From Planctomycetaceae bacterium (GTDB lineage Bacteria > Planctomycetota > Phycisphaerae > SM23-33), in the NCBI GenBank assembly GCA_021371965.1, contig JAJFVE010000123.1, positions 1 to 19,802 on the forward strand: a stretch of 19,802 nt of DNA, written 5' to 3'. Position numbers and translations under genes: made by a program. A model generated the notes under the pieces. It was not told the origin of the DNA and ran no database searches. It saw nothing but the letters and a program-made list of their open reading frames with translations. Positions 6,847 to 13,664 of this stretch are shown here, one piece after another. Position 1 is the stretch's first letter, and every line of letters begins with the position of its first letter.

Positions 6847-8487
6847 CTACCTGCCCTGGATCGCCGGGGCGGAGGTGGTCTCCATCGCGGGGCGGCTGAT
6901 GGGCAGGGTGATGGCGAAGCTGGTTCCCTCGCCGGGGGTGCTTTCGACGTCGATCTTGCCGTGGTGCTCGTTGACGATCTTTCGCGCCACGGCCAGGCCC
7001 AGGCCCGTGCCGCGCTGCCCTTTGCCGCTGTAGAAGGGGTTGAAGATCTTGTCCATCTGCTCGGGGGCGATCCCCGCGCCGTTGTCGATCACCGTCAGCA
7101 TCACGCTGCCATCGGTCTTCTCGTAGCGGCTCTTGAGGGTGATGATCCCGGCGTTGTCGCGGACGGCGTCCATGGCGTTGTTGACCAGGTTCAGCAAAGC
7201 CTGGCGCAGCCCGTCGGCGTCGGCGGGAATCATCGGCAGGTCTTCGCCCAGTTCCGTCACGACGGCCACCCCGCGCTCGTCGGCCGCCGCCGAGACCAGC
7301 GAGACGCAATCCTCCAGCACCTCGTTGACGTCGGTCTTGACCATCAGCGGCTCGCGGTCCTTGCTGAAGGCCAGCATGTTCAGGATGAACCCGTTGATGC
7401 GCCCGAGGTTGCGCTGAACGATCGGCCAGGCGCTCTTGGCCTTGGCGATGTTGTTGGCGTTCAGCGCCATCTCCACCACGTCCGTCCCCGCCCCCAGCGC
7501 CTGGAGGATGTTCTTGATGTGATGGCTCAAAACCGCCACCGTCTCCCCGGCGGCCGCCAACCGCTCCTGCTGCACGTTGGCCAGGTGCAGGCGGATGTTG
7601 TCCACCGCCAGGCCGGTCTGGTACCCGATGGCCGTCAGCAGGCGCAGCTGCTCGGTCGAGTAGGTGTGCTCGGAGAGGCTGCAGTCGAGGTGGATAATGC
7701 CGAGGATTTTGTCGCGCCCCTTGATGGGCACGCACACGGCCGAGCGGATGCCGTAATTGTGCACGCTCTTGCCGGCGGCGAACCGCTTGTCGGACATCGC
7801 GTTGGTGCTCAGCACGCCCAGTTGGTTGTTGAGCACCTCGTTGATGATCGTGCGCGAGATCGGCGGCGTCTCGTCGGCCACGCCCTTGGCGAACCGCGAG
7901 CTCTTGAGGTTCAGCTTGCCATCGTCGGTGATGAGCATCGTGAAACCGCGATCGGCGGGGAGAATGTCGAAAATGCGCGCCAGGATGTGGTCGAGCAACT
8001 GGTCGACGTTGAAGACCGTGCCCTGCTCGCGGATAAGCTCGTACAGGAACCGCAGGTTGTCGATGGCCGTCGCGCCGGCTTCGGGCGTCGGGATGATCAC
8101 AGAGTCTTCGTTGGACGGCAGCGTCGCGACGATCGAGGCCTCGACGAGGTTGCCGTTCTCGTCCACGTCGACCACCGAACCGCTGCGGGCCACGCGCCCG
8201 TCGACGTCGATGAACACCAGCAGCGAGCCGCCACAGCGAATCTGGTCGCCACGGTTCAGCGGGGCGGGCTTGGAGAGCTTGACGCCGTTGAGGTACGTGC
8301 CGTTGGCCGAGCCGAGGTCCGTCAACACCCACCGCCCCCCCTGGCGGCTGAGCATGAAGTGGCGGCGCGACACCGTGTTGTCGGTCAATTCGAGCGAACC
8401 GCTCTGGCGGCCGAGGATGTTCTCGCCCTCGCGCAGTTCAAGCGTCTTGCCGCGATCAGGACCTTGGATAATCTGTATTGATGCCAC
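6847..8487 (-). CDS. Cytoplasmic FHA-GAF sensor histidine kinase
   Basis: This 546-aa protein has no signal or membrane segment. An N-terminal FHA domain (about 3-95) carries GR (26-27), SRRH (40-43) and NGTYLNG, which should bind phosphothreonine. A GAF domain (about 145-300) follows for small-ligand or redox sensing. The kinase core has the H-box LSHHIKN (phospho-acceptor probably His322), the N-box LVNNAMDAV (Asn436-437), DNGAGI (468-473) and GTGLGLAVARKIV near the end. I choose GTG at 8487: a GGGAGAGGGG ribosome site precedes it and the FHA domain starts at once. The frame extends to a TTG at 8565 without support. No response regulator is adjacent, so it is an orphan kinase here. The FHA domain hints at cross-talk with Ser/Thr kinases, an inference. 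Confidence 0.93.
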   Translation of the reverse strand: MASIQIIQGPDRGKTLELREGENILGRQSGSLELTDNTVSRRHFMLSRQGGRWVLTDLGSANGTYLNGVKLSKPAPLNRGDQIRCGGSLLVFIDVDGRVARSGSVVDVDENGNLVEASIVATLPSNEDSVIIPTPEAGATAIDNLRFLYELIREQGTVFNVDQLLDHILARIFDILPADRGFTMLITDDGKLNLKSSRFAKGVADETPPISRTIINEVLNNQLGVLSTNAMSDKRFAAGKSVHNYGIRSAVCVPIKGRDKILGIIHLDCSLSEHTYSTEQLRLLTAIGYQTGLAVDNIRLHLANVQQERLAAAGETVAVLSHHIKNILQALGAGTDVVEMALNANNIAKAKSAWPIVQRNLGRINGFILNMLAFSKDREPLMVKTDVNEVLEDCVSLVSAAADERGVAVVTELGEDLPMIPADADGLRQALLNLVNNAMDAVRDNAGIITLKSRYEKTDGSVMLTVIDNGAGIAPEQMDKIFNPFYSGKGQRGTGLGLAVARKIVNEHHGKIDVESTPGEGTSFAITLPISRPAMETTSAPAIQGR

Positions 8488-8492
8488 GTAAG

Positions 8493-8513
8493 CCCCTCTC
8501 CCAGTCAGGAGAG
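8493..8513 (-). promoter_or_regulatory. Hairpin that can cover the kinase ribosome-binding site
   Basis: In the transcript CUCUCC (8508-8513) can pair with GGAGAG (8496-8501), which is part of the GGGAGAGGGG ribosome site just before the GTG. The loop is 6 nt. Such sequestration could limit translation of the kinase. Seen by eye, not folded. Confidence 0.35.
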
Positions 8514-8541
8514 ACCTGCGGCCGGGTGGATATCCAGATCG

Positions 8542-8561
8542 GGCCCCCTTGCACGGGGGCC
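8542..8561 (-). promoter_or_regulatory. Perfect 7-bp GC hairpin in the kinase leader
   Basis: GGCCCCC (8542-8548) and GGGGGCC (8555-8561) form a perfect stem with a 6-nt loop, midway between the inferred promoter and the kinase start. No T-run follows, so a leader structure is more likely than a terminator. Confidence 0.45.
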
Positions 8562-8656
8562 GCAACCACAGATTCTCCGCCCGACCTGCCTGAGATGATG
8601 CTGGATGAAATATATGAAAAGGCTGGTCGAACGAATCTCATCTAGCTTTCATCTGT

Positions 8657-8685
8657 TTTTAACCTACGCCAACCGCAAGTGTCAA
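8657..8685 (-). promoter_or_regulatory. Candidate sigma-70 promoter for the kinase gene
   Basis: On the minus strand TTGACA (8680-8685) and TTAAAA (8657-8662) are separated by exactly 17 nt. The -35 is perfect and the -10 approximate. The predicted start near 8650 leaves an unusually long leader of about 160 nt that contains two hairpins. Confidence 0.5.
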
Positions 8686-8743
8686 TGCCAATCTAGCTGC
8701 GACTGCAAATTGTATCCCGCACACGGGCACCACACGGACTCCG

Positions 8744-9394
8744 TTACAGCCGATCTGCCATCGACTCTGACAGAAAGCGATTATTCCGTCGCTCGCGACC
8801 GATCGTCGTCTCGGGCCCGTGACCAGGCAGCACGCGCGTCTCGTCGGGTAGCGTCATCAACTGCGCCCGTACGTTTCGCAGCAGCCGCTGCTGATCGCCG
8901 CCGCGAAACCCCGTGCGGCCGATACCGTCGTAGAACAGCGAGTCCCCCGCAAGCACCAAGCCCTCTTGCGGGCTGTAAAATGAGATCCCGCCCGGCGAAT
9001 GGCCGGAAGTATCCAGCACTTGCCACGTGATGTCGCCTAGTGTCAATACGGCCGGAGGGTGCAGAAGTTCGTCCGCCGGCGGGGAGGTGATCGCCAGCCC
9101 GAACACGCCGGAAAGATTGCGGTCCGGGTCGTCGAGCATGTCCTCGTCGGCCGCAGGGCAGTAGTACTTCGCGCCGGGCCAGACCTGTTTGAGCTCGCCC
9201 ACGCCGCCGATGTGGTCGCCGTGTCCGTGCGTCAGCAGGATCATCGACACGTCGGCCCCGCGCTTCTGAAGCAGCCCCGGCAGCCCGCCGGCCCCCATCG
9301 CCGGATCGAGCACCGCCCACTGCCCCTGCGACTCGAGCAGGTACGTATTGGTCTTGAGCGGACCCAGGATGACGCATTCAATCTGCAGGCTCAC
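8744..9394 (-). CDS. MBL-fold metallo-hydrolase, glyoxalase II-like
   Basis: This 216-aa protein shows the complete metallo-beta-lactamase fold metal motif: THGHGDHIGG (His56, His58, Asp60, His61), His132 in SGHSPGG, Asp151 in AGDSLF and His192 in PGHGPET. The short length and the SGHSPGG/AGDSLF/PGHGPET spacing fit the YcbL-type group related to hydroxyacylglutathione hydrolase. These cytoplasmic, usually dinuclear enzymes hydrolyse thioesters or related substrates. The start is GTG at 9394, with GGAG 7 nt upstream. It is separated from the tandem NDP kinase gene by 245 nt of repeats and from the kinase by 256 nt, so it probably has its own promoter. The physiological substrate cannot be told from sequence. 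Confidence 0.92.
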   Translation of the reverse strand: MSLQIECVILGPLKTNTYLLESQGQWAVLDPAMGAGGLPGLLQKRGADVSMILLTHGHGDHIGGVGELKQVWPGAKYYCPAADEDMLDDPDRNLSGVFGLAITSPPADELLHPPAVLTLGDITWQVLDTSGHSPGGISFYSPQEGLVLAGDSLFYDGIGRTGFRGGDQQRLLRNVRAQLMTLPDETRVLPGHGPETTIGRERRNNRFLSESMADRL

Positions 9395-9639
9395 AGCTTT
9401 GCTCCAAAGAACGCTACTCTTATCGCCGACGATCTTTCGCTAAAGAAACGAACCACGAATATCACGAATAAACGAATGAGGACGAAGAAAGCAACAAAGA
9501 AAGAAAGCTTCCAGCAGCCGCCCTCACACGCACCCGCTTCAGCAACGGATTGCCTCCTCTTGTTCTTCTCCAATTCGTCTCATTCGTGTCATTCGTGTTC
9601 TCTTATTGCGCCGCAAGACCGTGGTCCGTGGCCGTAATC
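9395..9639. repeat. Inverted pair of CACGAAT word repeats
   Basis: The left copy (about 9448-9490) reads ACCACGAATATCACGAAT then AAACGAATGAGGACGAAG. The right copy (about 9570-9605) is ATTCGT words 9 nt apart; its inverse complement reads GAACACGAATGACACGAATG then AGACGAAT. The two are inverted and flank about 80 nt of A-rich then C-rich sequence. The whole could form a large imperfect hairpin, MITE-like in outline. No gene is seen. Confidence 0.55.
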
Positions 9640-10815
9640 TTATTTCGCTGCCAGATACGCGTTAATGATATCACTCACGTCGCAGGTCTTCTGCTCGCGG
9701 GCGGCCAGGCCGACGATCTTCCGCTCTCGCAGGGCGCTGTCGGTCGAGTCGCTGGCGTGGGCGCCGTTGCGCATCAGGTCGCGCCCGAAGTCGCTGCGGA
9801 CCGTTCCCGGCTGGGCCTTGCTCGGATCGGTCGAGCCCAGCACCTCGCGGATCGAGTCGATCGCCCGCGGTCCTTCATACAGCAGCGCCAGGCAGCGGGT
9901 GCGGCTGGCGGTGGCCTTTTCGTCGGCGCTGATCGTCGTGGGATTCACGCCGGTCATGTACTCGACGATCTTGTTGAACTCGGTAGCCGCGTTGCGCTGG
10001 GCGAGGTGGTCGGCCAGCACGTTGGCGTCGGCGTCGGTAATCTGGAAGTCGAACGCGTCGTGCAGACGTTCCATCACCGCCCGCGTCACCAGGAACTTGA
10101 GCTTGCTGACGAAGATATCCTTCAGCGGCCCGTAGAACTCCTCGCCTTGGGCGACGGTCATGTTGAACAGCTTGGCCGCCACGATCCGCAGCCCCGTCAG
10201 GCTGAACGTGTCGATGATGTACCCCGGGCGGCGTGAGCGGGTGTAGAAGTTGTCGGGCTTGAGCATCACCAGCGAGACCTGCGGCGGCTCGGGGTAGTGC
10301 AGCCGCCCCGTCAGCAGCCCGCCGTCGCTGACGGCGAAATCGGCCAGCAGCTTCAGGTGCGCCGCCGCAAGGCTCGGCGTCGGGCAGGTGATGACCGCCG
10401 GCTCGAAGTGGCGGATGGAGCCGTCCTTGTTGCGGATCAGGTCGCCATACGTGCCGCGGATGGTATTGCCCACCGGCTGGTCGGTGAAGCTGCCGACGAC
10501 GTCATCCTTGAGATGCCGCACGGCGTTGGCCCCGCGGAACAGCAGCAGCATGCACCGAGGCACGTGGCCCCACTGGTTCTTCTGGCGCAGGTTCTCGTCG
10601 AGGTACCGCCGCCAGGCGTCGGCGAAGTCGGCCAGCGTGTCGTCGGGGCAGATGACCTTCTTATACGCGTCGACGAAGGCGTCGGAGAACACGTACATCC
10701 GCGTGGCCACCAGCTCGAGCTGGGCGTTGGCCAGCAGGCGGCTGATGATCCCGCCGGTGCGGCTCTTGAGAAGGCTGTACGGCGTGATCAGGGCGTAGGA
10801 CAGTTCATCGCTCAC
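9640..10815 (-). CDS. Tandem nucleoside diphosphate kinase-like protein, first domain apparently inactive
   Basis: This 391-aa protein seems to hold two NDP kinase folds; the normal enzyme is about 140-150 aa. The C-terminal copy (about 178-370) has VMLKPD (Lys186), TVRSDFGRD (339-346) and the active-site motif RNGAHASDS with the phospho-acceptor His353. A long insertion (about 225-300) splits it. The N-terminal copy (about 5-145) starts ALITPYSLLKSRTGG without the Lys of LKPD. It keeps TIRGTYGD and RN (128-129) but has KDGSIRHF where the catalytic His motif should be. NDP kinases move the gamma phosphate between nucleotides. The start is GTG at 10815 after GGGAG with 7-nt spacing. The gene stands alone. 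A catalytic C-half and a regulatory or structural N-half is inference. Confidence 0.8.
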   Translation of the reverse strand: MSDELSYALITPYSLLKSRTGGIISRLLANAQLELVATRMYVFSDAFVDAYKKVICPDDTLADFADAWRRYLDENLRQKNQWGHVPRCMLLLFRGANAVRHLKDDVVGSFTDQPVGNTIRGTYGDLIRNKDGSIRHFEPAVITCPTPSLAAAHLKLLADFAVSDGGLLTGRLHYPEPPQVSLVMLKPDNFYTRSRRPGYIIDTFSLTGLRIVAAKLFNMTVAQGEEFYGPLKDIFVSKLKFLVTRAVMERLHDAFDFQITDADANVLADHLAQRNAATEFNKIVEYMTGVNPTTISADEKATASRTRCLALLYEGPRAIDSIREVLGSTDPSKAQPGTVRSDFGRDLMRNGAHASDSTDSALRERKIVGLAAREQKTCDVSDIINAYLAAK

Positions 10816-10914
10816 GGCATCTCTCCCATCGATTCTGGCTGTCGGGGCAATCGAACGCAGAAGGATAACAAATCTCCGTGCGATTTCCAATTTCCAAATT
10901 TGCATGCGCCAGTA

Positions 10915-10960
10915 GCACGGACGTTTGGTCCGCCAGTCCCACGGGCATTTAGCCCATCAC
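10915..10960. repeat. 24-nt-period hairpin repeat (two units)
   Basis: CACGGAC-GTTTG-GTCCG and CACGGGC-ATTTA-GCCC recur 24 nt apart (CACGG at 10916 and 10940). Each is a short hairpin with a 5-nt loop. The same CACGG..C design and 24-nt spacing recur at 19363-19404, so this looks like one dispersed family. Confidence 0.55.
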
Positions 10961-11262
10961 GGCGGTTGCAGCGAGACCATGGCCCGCTTGCGGCTGGCGT
11001 CTTGGGCAGCTCACCCACGCGTTTGCACTTCCTTGCACTTTGTTGTACTTTTCACAGCGGTTTGCAGGAAGCTCACCCTTCCGCCCCCCCGCCGCGCCAC
11101 AAAATCATTGCCCCATGACCATAACATATTATGATAGCAACACTTATATCGACGCTCCACACTAGCGTAGTCGTAACACATTTATCTGACATCAGTTATA
11201 TATCATCTACCAAGATCCAGGGCAAAAAACGCCGTCGCTTCGCCCCCGGCTAGATCCCAGCA

Positions 11263-11313
11263 GGCCCTTCGGGCCGCATCTTTGACCCAGCAGGCTTAAA
11301 TAGCTTGCCTGCT
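11263..11313 (+). promoter_or_regulatory. Two hairpins in the leader of the plus-strand hypothetical
   Basis: GGCCC-TTC-GGGCC (11263-11275) is followed by AGCAGGC (11289-11295) pairing with GCCTGCT (11307-11313). Both carry or follow a CCCAGCAGGC word (11256-11265 and 11286-11295). They end 25 nt before the likely ATG. Role unknown; they may be repeats rather than regulators. Confidence 0.35.
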
Positions 11314-11338
11314 CGTGTCGCGGCCTTATCATACGGCC

Positions 11339-12820
11339 ATGGGAACTTTCCGATCAAAGCGGTGGCAAGTTGTGTTGATTCTGGGTGCACCGATTGCCGC
11401 ATTCCTTGTCTGGAATTACTGGCCGGCAGGCGAAGGGCATATCACCATCGGCTATGACACGACGCGAATCACCGGCCCCGTGCGCCCTGACGGGACAGTC
11501 GACTACATCGCCTACTTGAACAACAAGCTTGGCCATGGCGTTACGCCCGAAAACAACGCGGCCATTCCGCTCTTGAAGATTTGGGGCTCCGCTCTGCTGG
11601 GCAGCGCAGAGTATTCTCCAAGGCAGGTGGAACTGCTGGGGCTCAAATCGGTTCCCTCGGATCGTGTGGCACTGAATGAGTTTCCGGTGCCTCGCACTCC
11701 GGAAACTTCCGGTCCTGTGGATAGGGAATTCGCCTCCAAGCAACTTCTGGACAGCCTTTGCGAAAAGCCGTGGTCTGCGCCAGAGCATCCAGAGGTCGTG
11801 GCATGGCTGAATGGGAATGCAGAAGGGCTTAGAACTCTGGCCGAAGCGGCGGCAAGACCCAGATTCTTCATTCCTTTCTTTTCGCGCCAGGCTTCGCCCT
11901 CCCTGATGGAGTGCAATGTTCCTGCCGTGCCCGGCTTGATAGTTCCTCGGTTGCTGGGCGCGCGAGCCATGTTGCGACTAAGCGAGGGCGACATTGCCTC
12001 GGCCCAGGCGGATGTCCTGACGCTCCACCGCCTCGCCAGGCTATACGGGCAATGTCCCGATTTGGTCGTCCAAATGCTGGCGATAGGAGTTGAGAATCAT
12101 GCTCTGAAGACTTCGACGGCACTAGCTACTTCCTCCCGCCTCAATAAAGGCCAGATGACGTCTTTTCTTGCTGCTCTTGCGAATTTGCCCCCCATGCCCG
12201 ATCCCCTGGCCGCGCTGGAGGAGTACGAAAGGTTCGTTTACCTCGATTGCGTCGGGCATCTGGCGCAGCGGCCGGGCAGAGGCCTCGACGGTTCAACGGA
12301 TTGGGACTATCTGCTCCGACAGTACAACCTCTTCTGGGACGTTCTCATTGCACGATATCGTAAAGCTGATATTTCGGCCAAGAAACTGCAAGCGGCCCGA
12401 GAAATGTCGGAGTGGCTCGGTCAGCCAGAGGAACGCTTTGTTGCGTTTGTGGCAAAATGGGGAGGAAGAGCAGCGCGAGGGTTAAGGACAAAATGGACGA
12501 CCCGCGCCACGTTCCGAATAATCACTCCCGTGCTCAGCACCTATAGTGAGTCGGGGCTTCGCATGGCTCAGAACCTAACACTGGCTCAAGTCGCGGCCGC
12601 GCTTTCAATCTATCGCATGCAGCATAACGCCTATCCGAAGTCTTTGGACGATCTAACCTCGATCCTTGGCGGGCCGGTCCCGCCTGACAGCTTCGGTGGC
12701 AAAGCCTTGATTTATCGGGTCACAGATTCCGGCTGCATCCTGTATAGCGTCGGCCCCAACGGGAAAGATGACGGCGGAGACTCTGCCAAAACCGACGACC
12801 TCGCGGTTACCTTCCCATAG
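11339..12820 (+). CDS. Membrane-anchored hypothetical protein with a pseudopilin-like C-terminal segment
   Basis: This 493-aa protein is the only plus-strand gene. It has one N-terminal hydrophobic helix (about 9-27, VVLILGAPIAAFLVW) after a basic start, so most of it should lie outside the cytoplasm. The middle (about 130-390) is helical with no motif I recognise. The last 90 residues run from AQVAAALSIYRMQHNAYPKS to GCILYSVGPNGKDDGG. This resembles the globular end of type II secretion pseudopilins (GspG) and recurs in many planctomycete hypotheticals. ATG 11339 is preferred; a GTG 24 nt upstream is in frame. Neither has a clear ribosome site, unlike nearly all neighbours. Function unknown. 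Confidence 0.8.
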   Translation: MGTFRSKRWQVVLILGAPIAAFLVWNYWPAGEGHITIGYDTTRITGPVRPDGTVDYIAYLNNKLGHGVTPENNAAIPLLKIWGSALLGSAEYSPRQVELLGLKSVPSDRVALNEFPVPRTPETSGPVDREFASKQLLDSLCEKPWSAPEHPEVVAWLNGNAEGLRTLAEAAARPRFFIPFFSRQASPSLMECNVPAVPGLIVPRLLGARAMLRLSEGDIASAQADVLTLHRLARLYGQCPDLVVQMLAIGVENHALKTSTALATSSRLNKGQMTSFLAALANLPPMPDPLAALEEYERFVYLDCVGHLAQRPGRGLDGSTDWDYLLRQYNLFWDVLIARYRKADISAKKLQAAREMSEWLGQPEERFVAFVAKWGGRAARGLRTKWTTRATFRIITPVLSTYSESGLRMAQNLTLAQVAAALSIYRMQHNAYPKSLDDLTSILGGPVPPDSFGGKALIYRVTDSGCILYSVGPNGKDDGGDSAKTDDLAVTFP

Positions 12821-12890
12821 CGAACCCATGCTGGCGGACACCGTGCGGAAAACAACTACGGACTAATCCGGCTAATCCGGGGACACCATA
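12821..12890. repeat. CTAATCCGG direct repeat next to the transposase remnant
   Basis: CTAATCCGG occurs twice, exactly 9 nt apart (12863 and 12872), followed by GGACACCATACTAG up to the remnant's stop codon. Read from the remnant, this is a TAGTATGGTGTCC-CCGGATTAG end. From memory, such sequence often follows RAYT-like transposase genes in planctomycete-type genomes. Confidence 0.45.
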
Positions 12891-13035
12891 CTAGTTTCTG
12901 CGCTTTCGTTTCGTCTTCTTGGCCTTTGGCGGCCGGCCGCCGGGGGTTGGGGAGCAACGTGCGTCCCAAGGCCGCCTCGAGCTTCTTGACGAATCCCACC
13001 GACCCCAGCGGTCTGCCTGTATTCTTGCTGCGGTG
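12891..13035 (-). pseudogene. Frameshifted C-terminal tail of a RAYT/IS200-like transposase
   Basis: One minus frame reads LHRSKNTGRPLGSVGFVKKL then EAALGRTLLPNP. A shift at the run of five G (plus 12942-12946) continues in another frame as GGRPPKAKKTKRKRRN and stop. Together they match the typical GRPLG-x-x-x-F(V)xxLE-x-x-LGR-x-L + GRPPKAKK tail of REP-associated tyrosine transposases. The catalytic HUH domain and Tyr are missing: upstream sequence to 13145 shows nothing like them in any frame. A decayed remnant is the best reading. The sequence between 13036 and 13145 is unassigned. Confidence 0.6.
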
Positions 13036-13145
13036 CAACGCCTGGGCAAGGGGTGCTCGTCCTTTCGTCGCGAAGGTATTCCTCCCCGCATCTGGGCCAG
13101 GTATCTTGGCGCGCCCTGCCGGATGGAATCTTGGGGAGGGACAAT

Positions 13146-13610
13146 TCAGTCTATGGCCATTTCGGGCTTGCTCTTGTCGATGGCAAAATGGGGCTTGTTG
13201 CAGGCGGGGCAATACTTCAGATCGTTGGGATTCTTGACTTCGAGGAACGGTCCCTTGCATGTGGGGCAGGCGTGGATGGTCATGATCTTGCCTATCTGGC
13301 TGTCCCAGACCTCACCCAGCGGCACTGGGCGAGGGGTCACTTTGATCCGGGCCTTCATCTCCGCGGGGATGTTGTCCCGCGTCCAAGTGAGGTAGACGAA
13401 CTTCTTGCACGCCCGGCAGTATCCAGTAATCTGCTCGAAGAACATTCCTCCCTCGAAGATCACCTGCGACTCATATCCGCAGCCCTTTTCCCCCTCTCCG
13501 CCAATGTCAGGTTGGCCTTGGCATTTCATGCTCAGACCTCGTCCTGCATAGACGGCGGCTGTGGCCACGAGGCAGATCGTCAGAACGATAGCGATAGTTC
13601 TTCGGGTCAT
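13146..13610 (-). CDS. Small exported protein with eight paired cysteines (double zinc-ribbon-like)
   Basis: This 154-aa protein has a signal peptide or anchor (about 4-21, cleavage perhaps at VYAG). The mature part has cysteines at 30, 44, 65, 68, 115, 118, 134 and 137. The last six form CRAC, CPTC and CPAC pairs. The spacing suggests two four-Cys ribbons, one from 30/44/65/68 and one from 115/118/134/137, that may bind zinc or iron. No family recognised. ATG 13610 follows AAGGA with 9-nt spacing. It lies 54 nt after the creatininase-family gene and could be the last gene of that cluster. Zinc ribbons outside the cytoplasm are unusual, so the Cys pairs could instead be redox-active. No function assigned. 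Confidence 0.75.
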   Translation of the reverse strand: MTRRTIAIVLTICLVATAAVYAGRGLSMKCQGQPDIGGEGEKGCGYESQVIFEGGMFFEQITGYCRACKKFVYLTWTRDNIPAEMKARIKVTPRPVPLGEVWDSQIGKIMTIHACPTCKGPFLEVKNPNDLKYCPACNKPHFAIDKSKPEMAID

Positions 13611-13664
13611 GTTGCGCGTCCTTCAGATAAAGGGAATAGCGGTCTTTGACTATACCGTTGTTTC

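Larger units (their letters stand above)
10816..11338. other. Divergent spacer of 523 nt with repeats and an AT-rich core
   Basis: It separates the minus-strand tandem NDP kinase gene from the plus-strand hypothetical. From left: an ATTTCCA 7-nt repeat (10883-10900), the 24-nt-period hairpin repeat (10915-10960), unremarkable sequence to about 11100, then an AT-rich block (11110-11220) likely to hold the plus-strand promoter. Candidates include TATATA near 11200, but no clear -35. Two hairpins lie at 11263-11313. I see no gene. Confidence 0.5.

Noticed and set aside
6736..8481. 581-aa plus-strand open frame opposite the histidine kinase
   Set aside because: Antisense shadow; the minus frame holds FHA, GAF and kinase motifs.
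8488..8565. Kinase start extended to the TTG at 8565
   Set aside because: The extra 26 residues are Arg/Gly/Pro-rich, lie over leader hairpins and lack a ribosome site; the GTG at 8487 has a strong one.
8605..9030. 141-aa plus-strand frame across the spacer and MBL gene end
   Set aside because: Its second half is Arg/Ala/Ser-rich antisense of the MBL gene, and its first half lies over the kinase promoter region.
9448..9605. Periodic repeats considered as a CRISPR array
   Set aside because: Words of 6-7 nt every 8-9 nt have no spacer-sized unique segments and no cas genes nearby.
10816..11338. tRNA or other structured RNA gene in the largest spacer
   Set aside because: I looked for a cloverleaf with a T-loop GTTCGANTC and a CCA end and saw none; only short repeats and hairpins.
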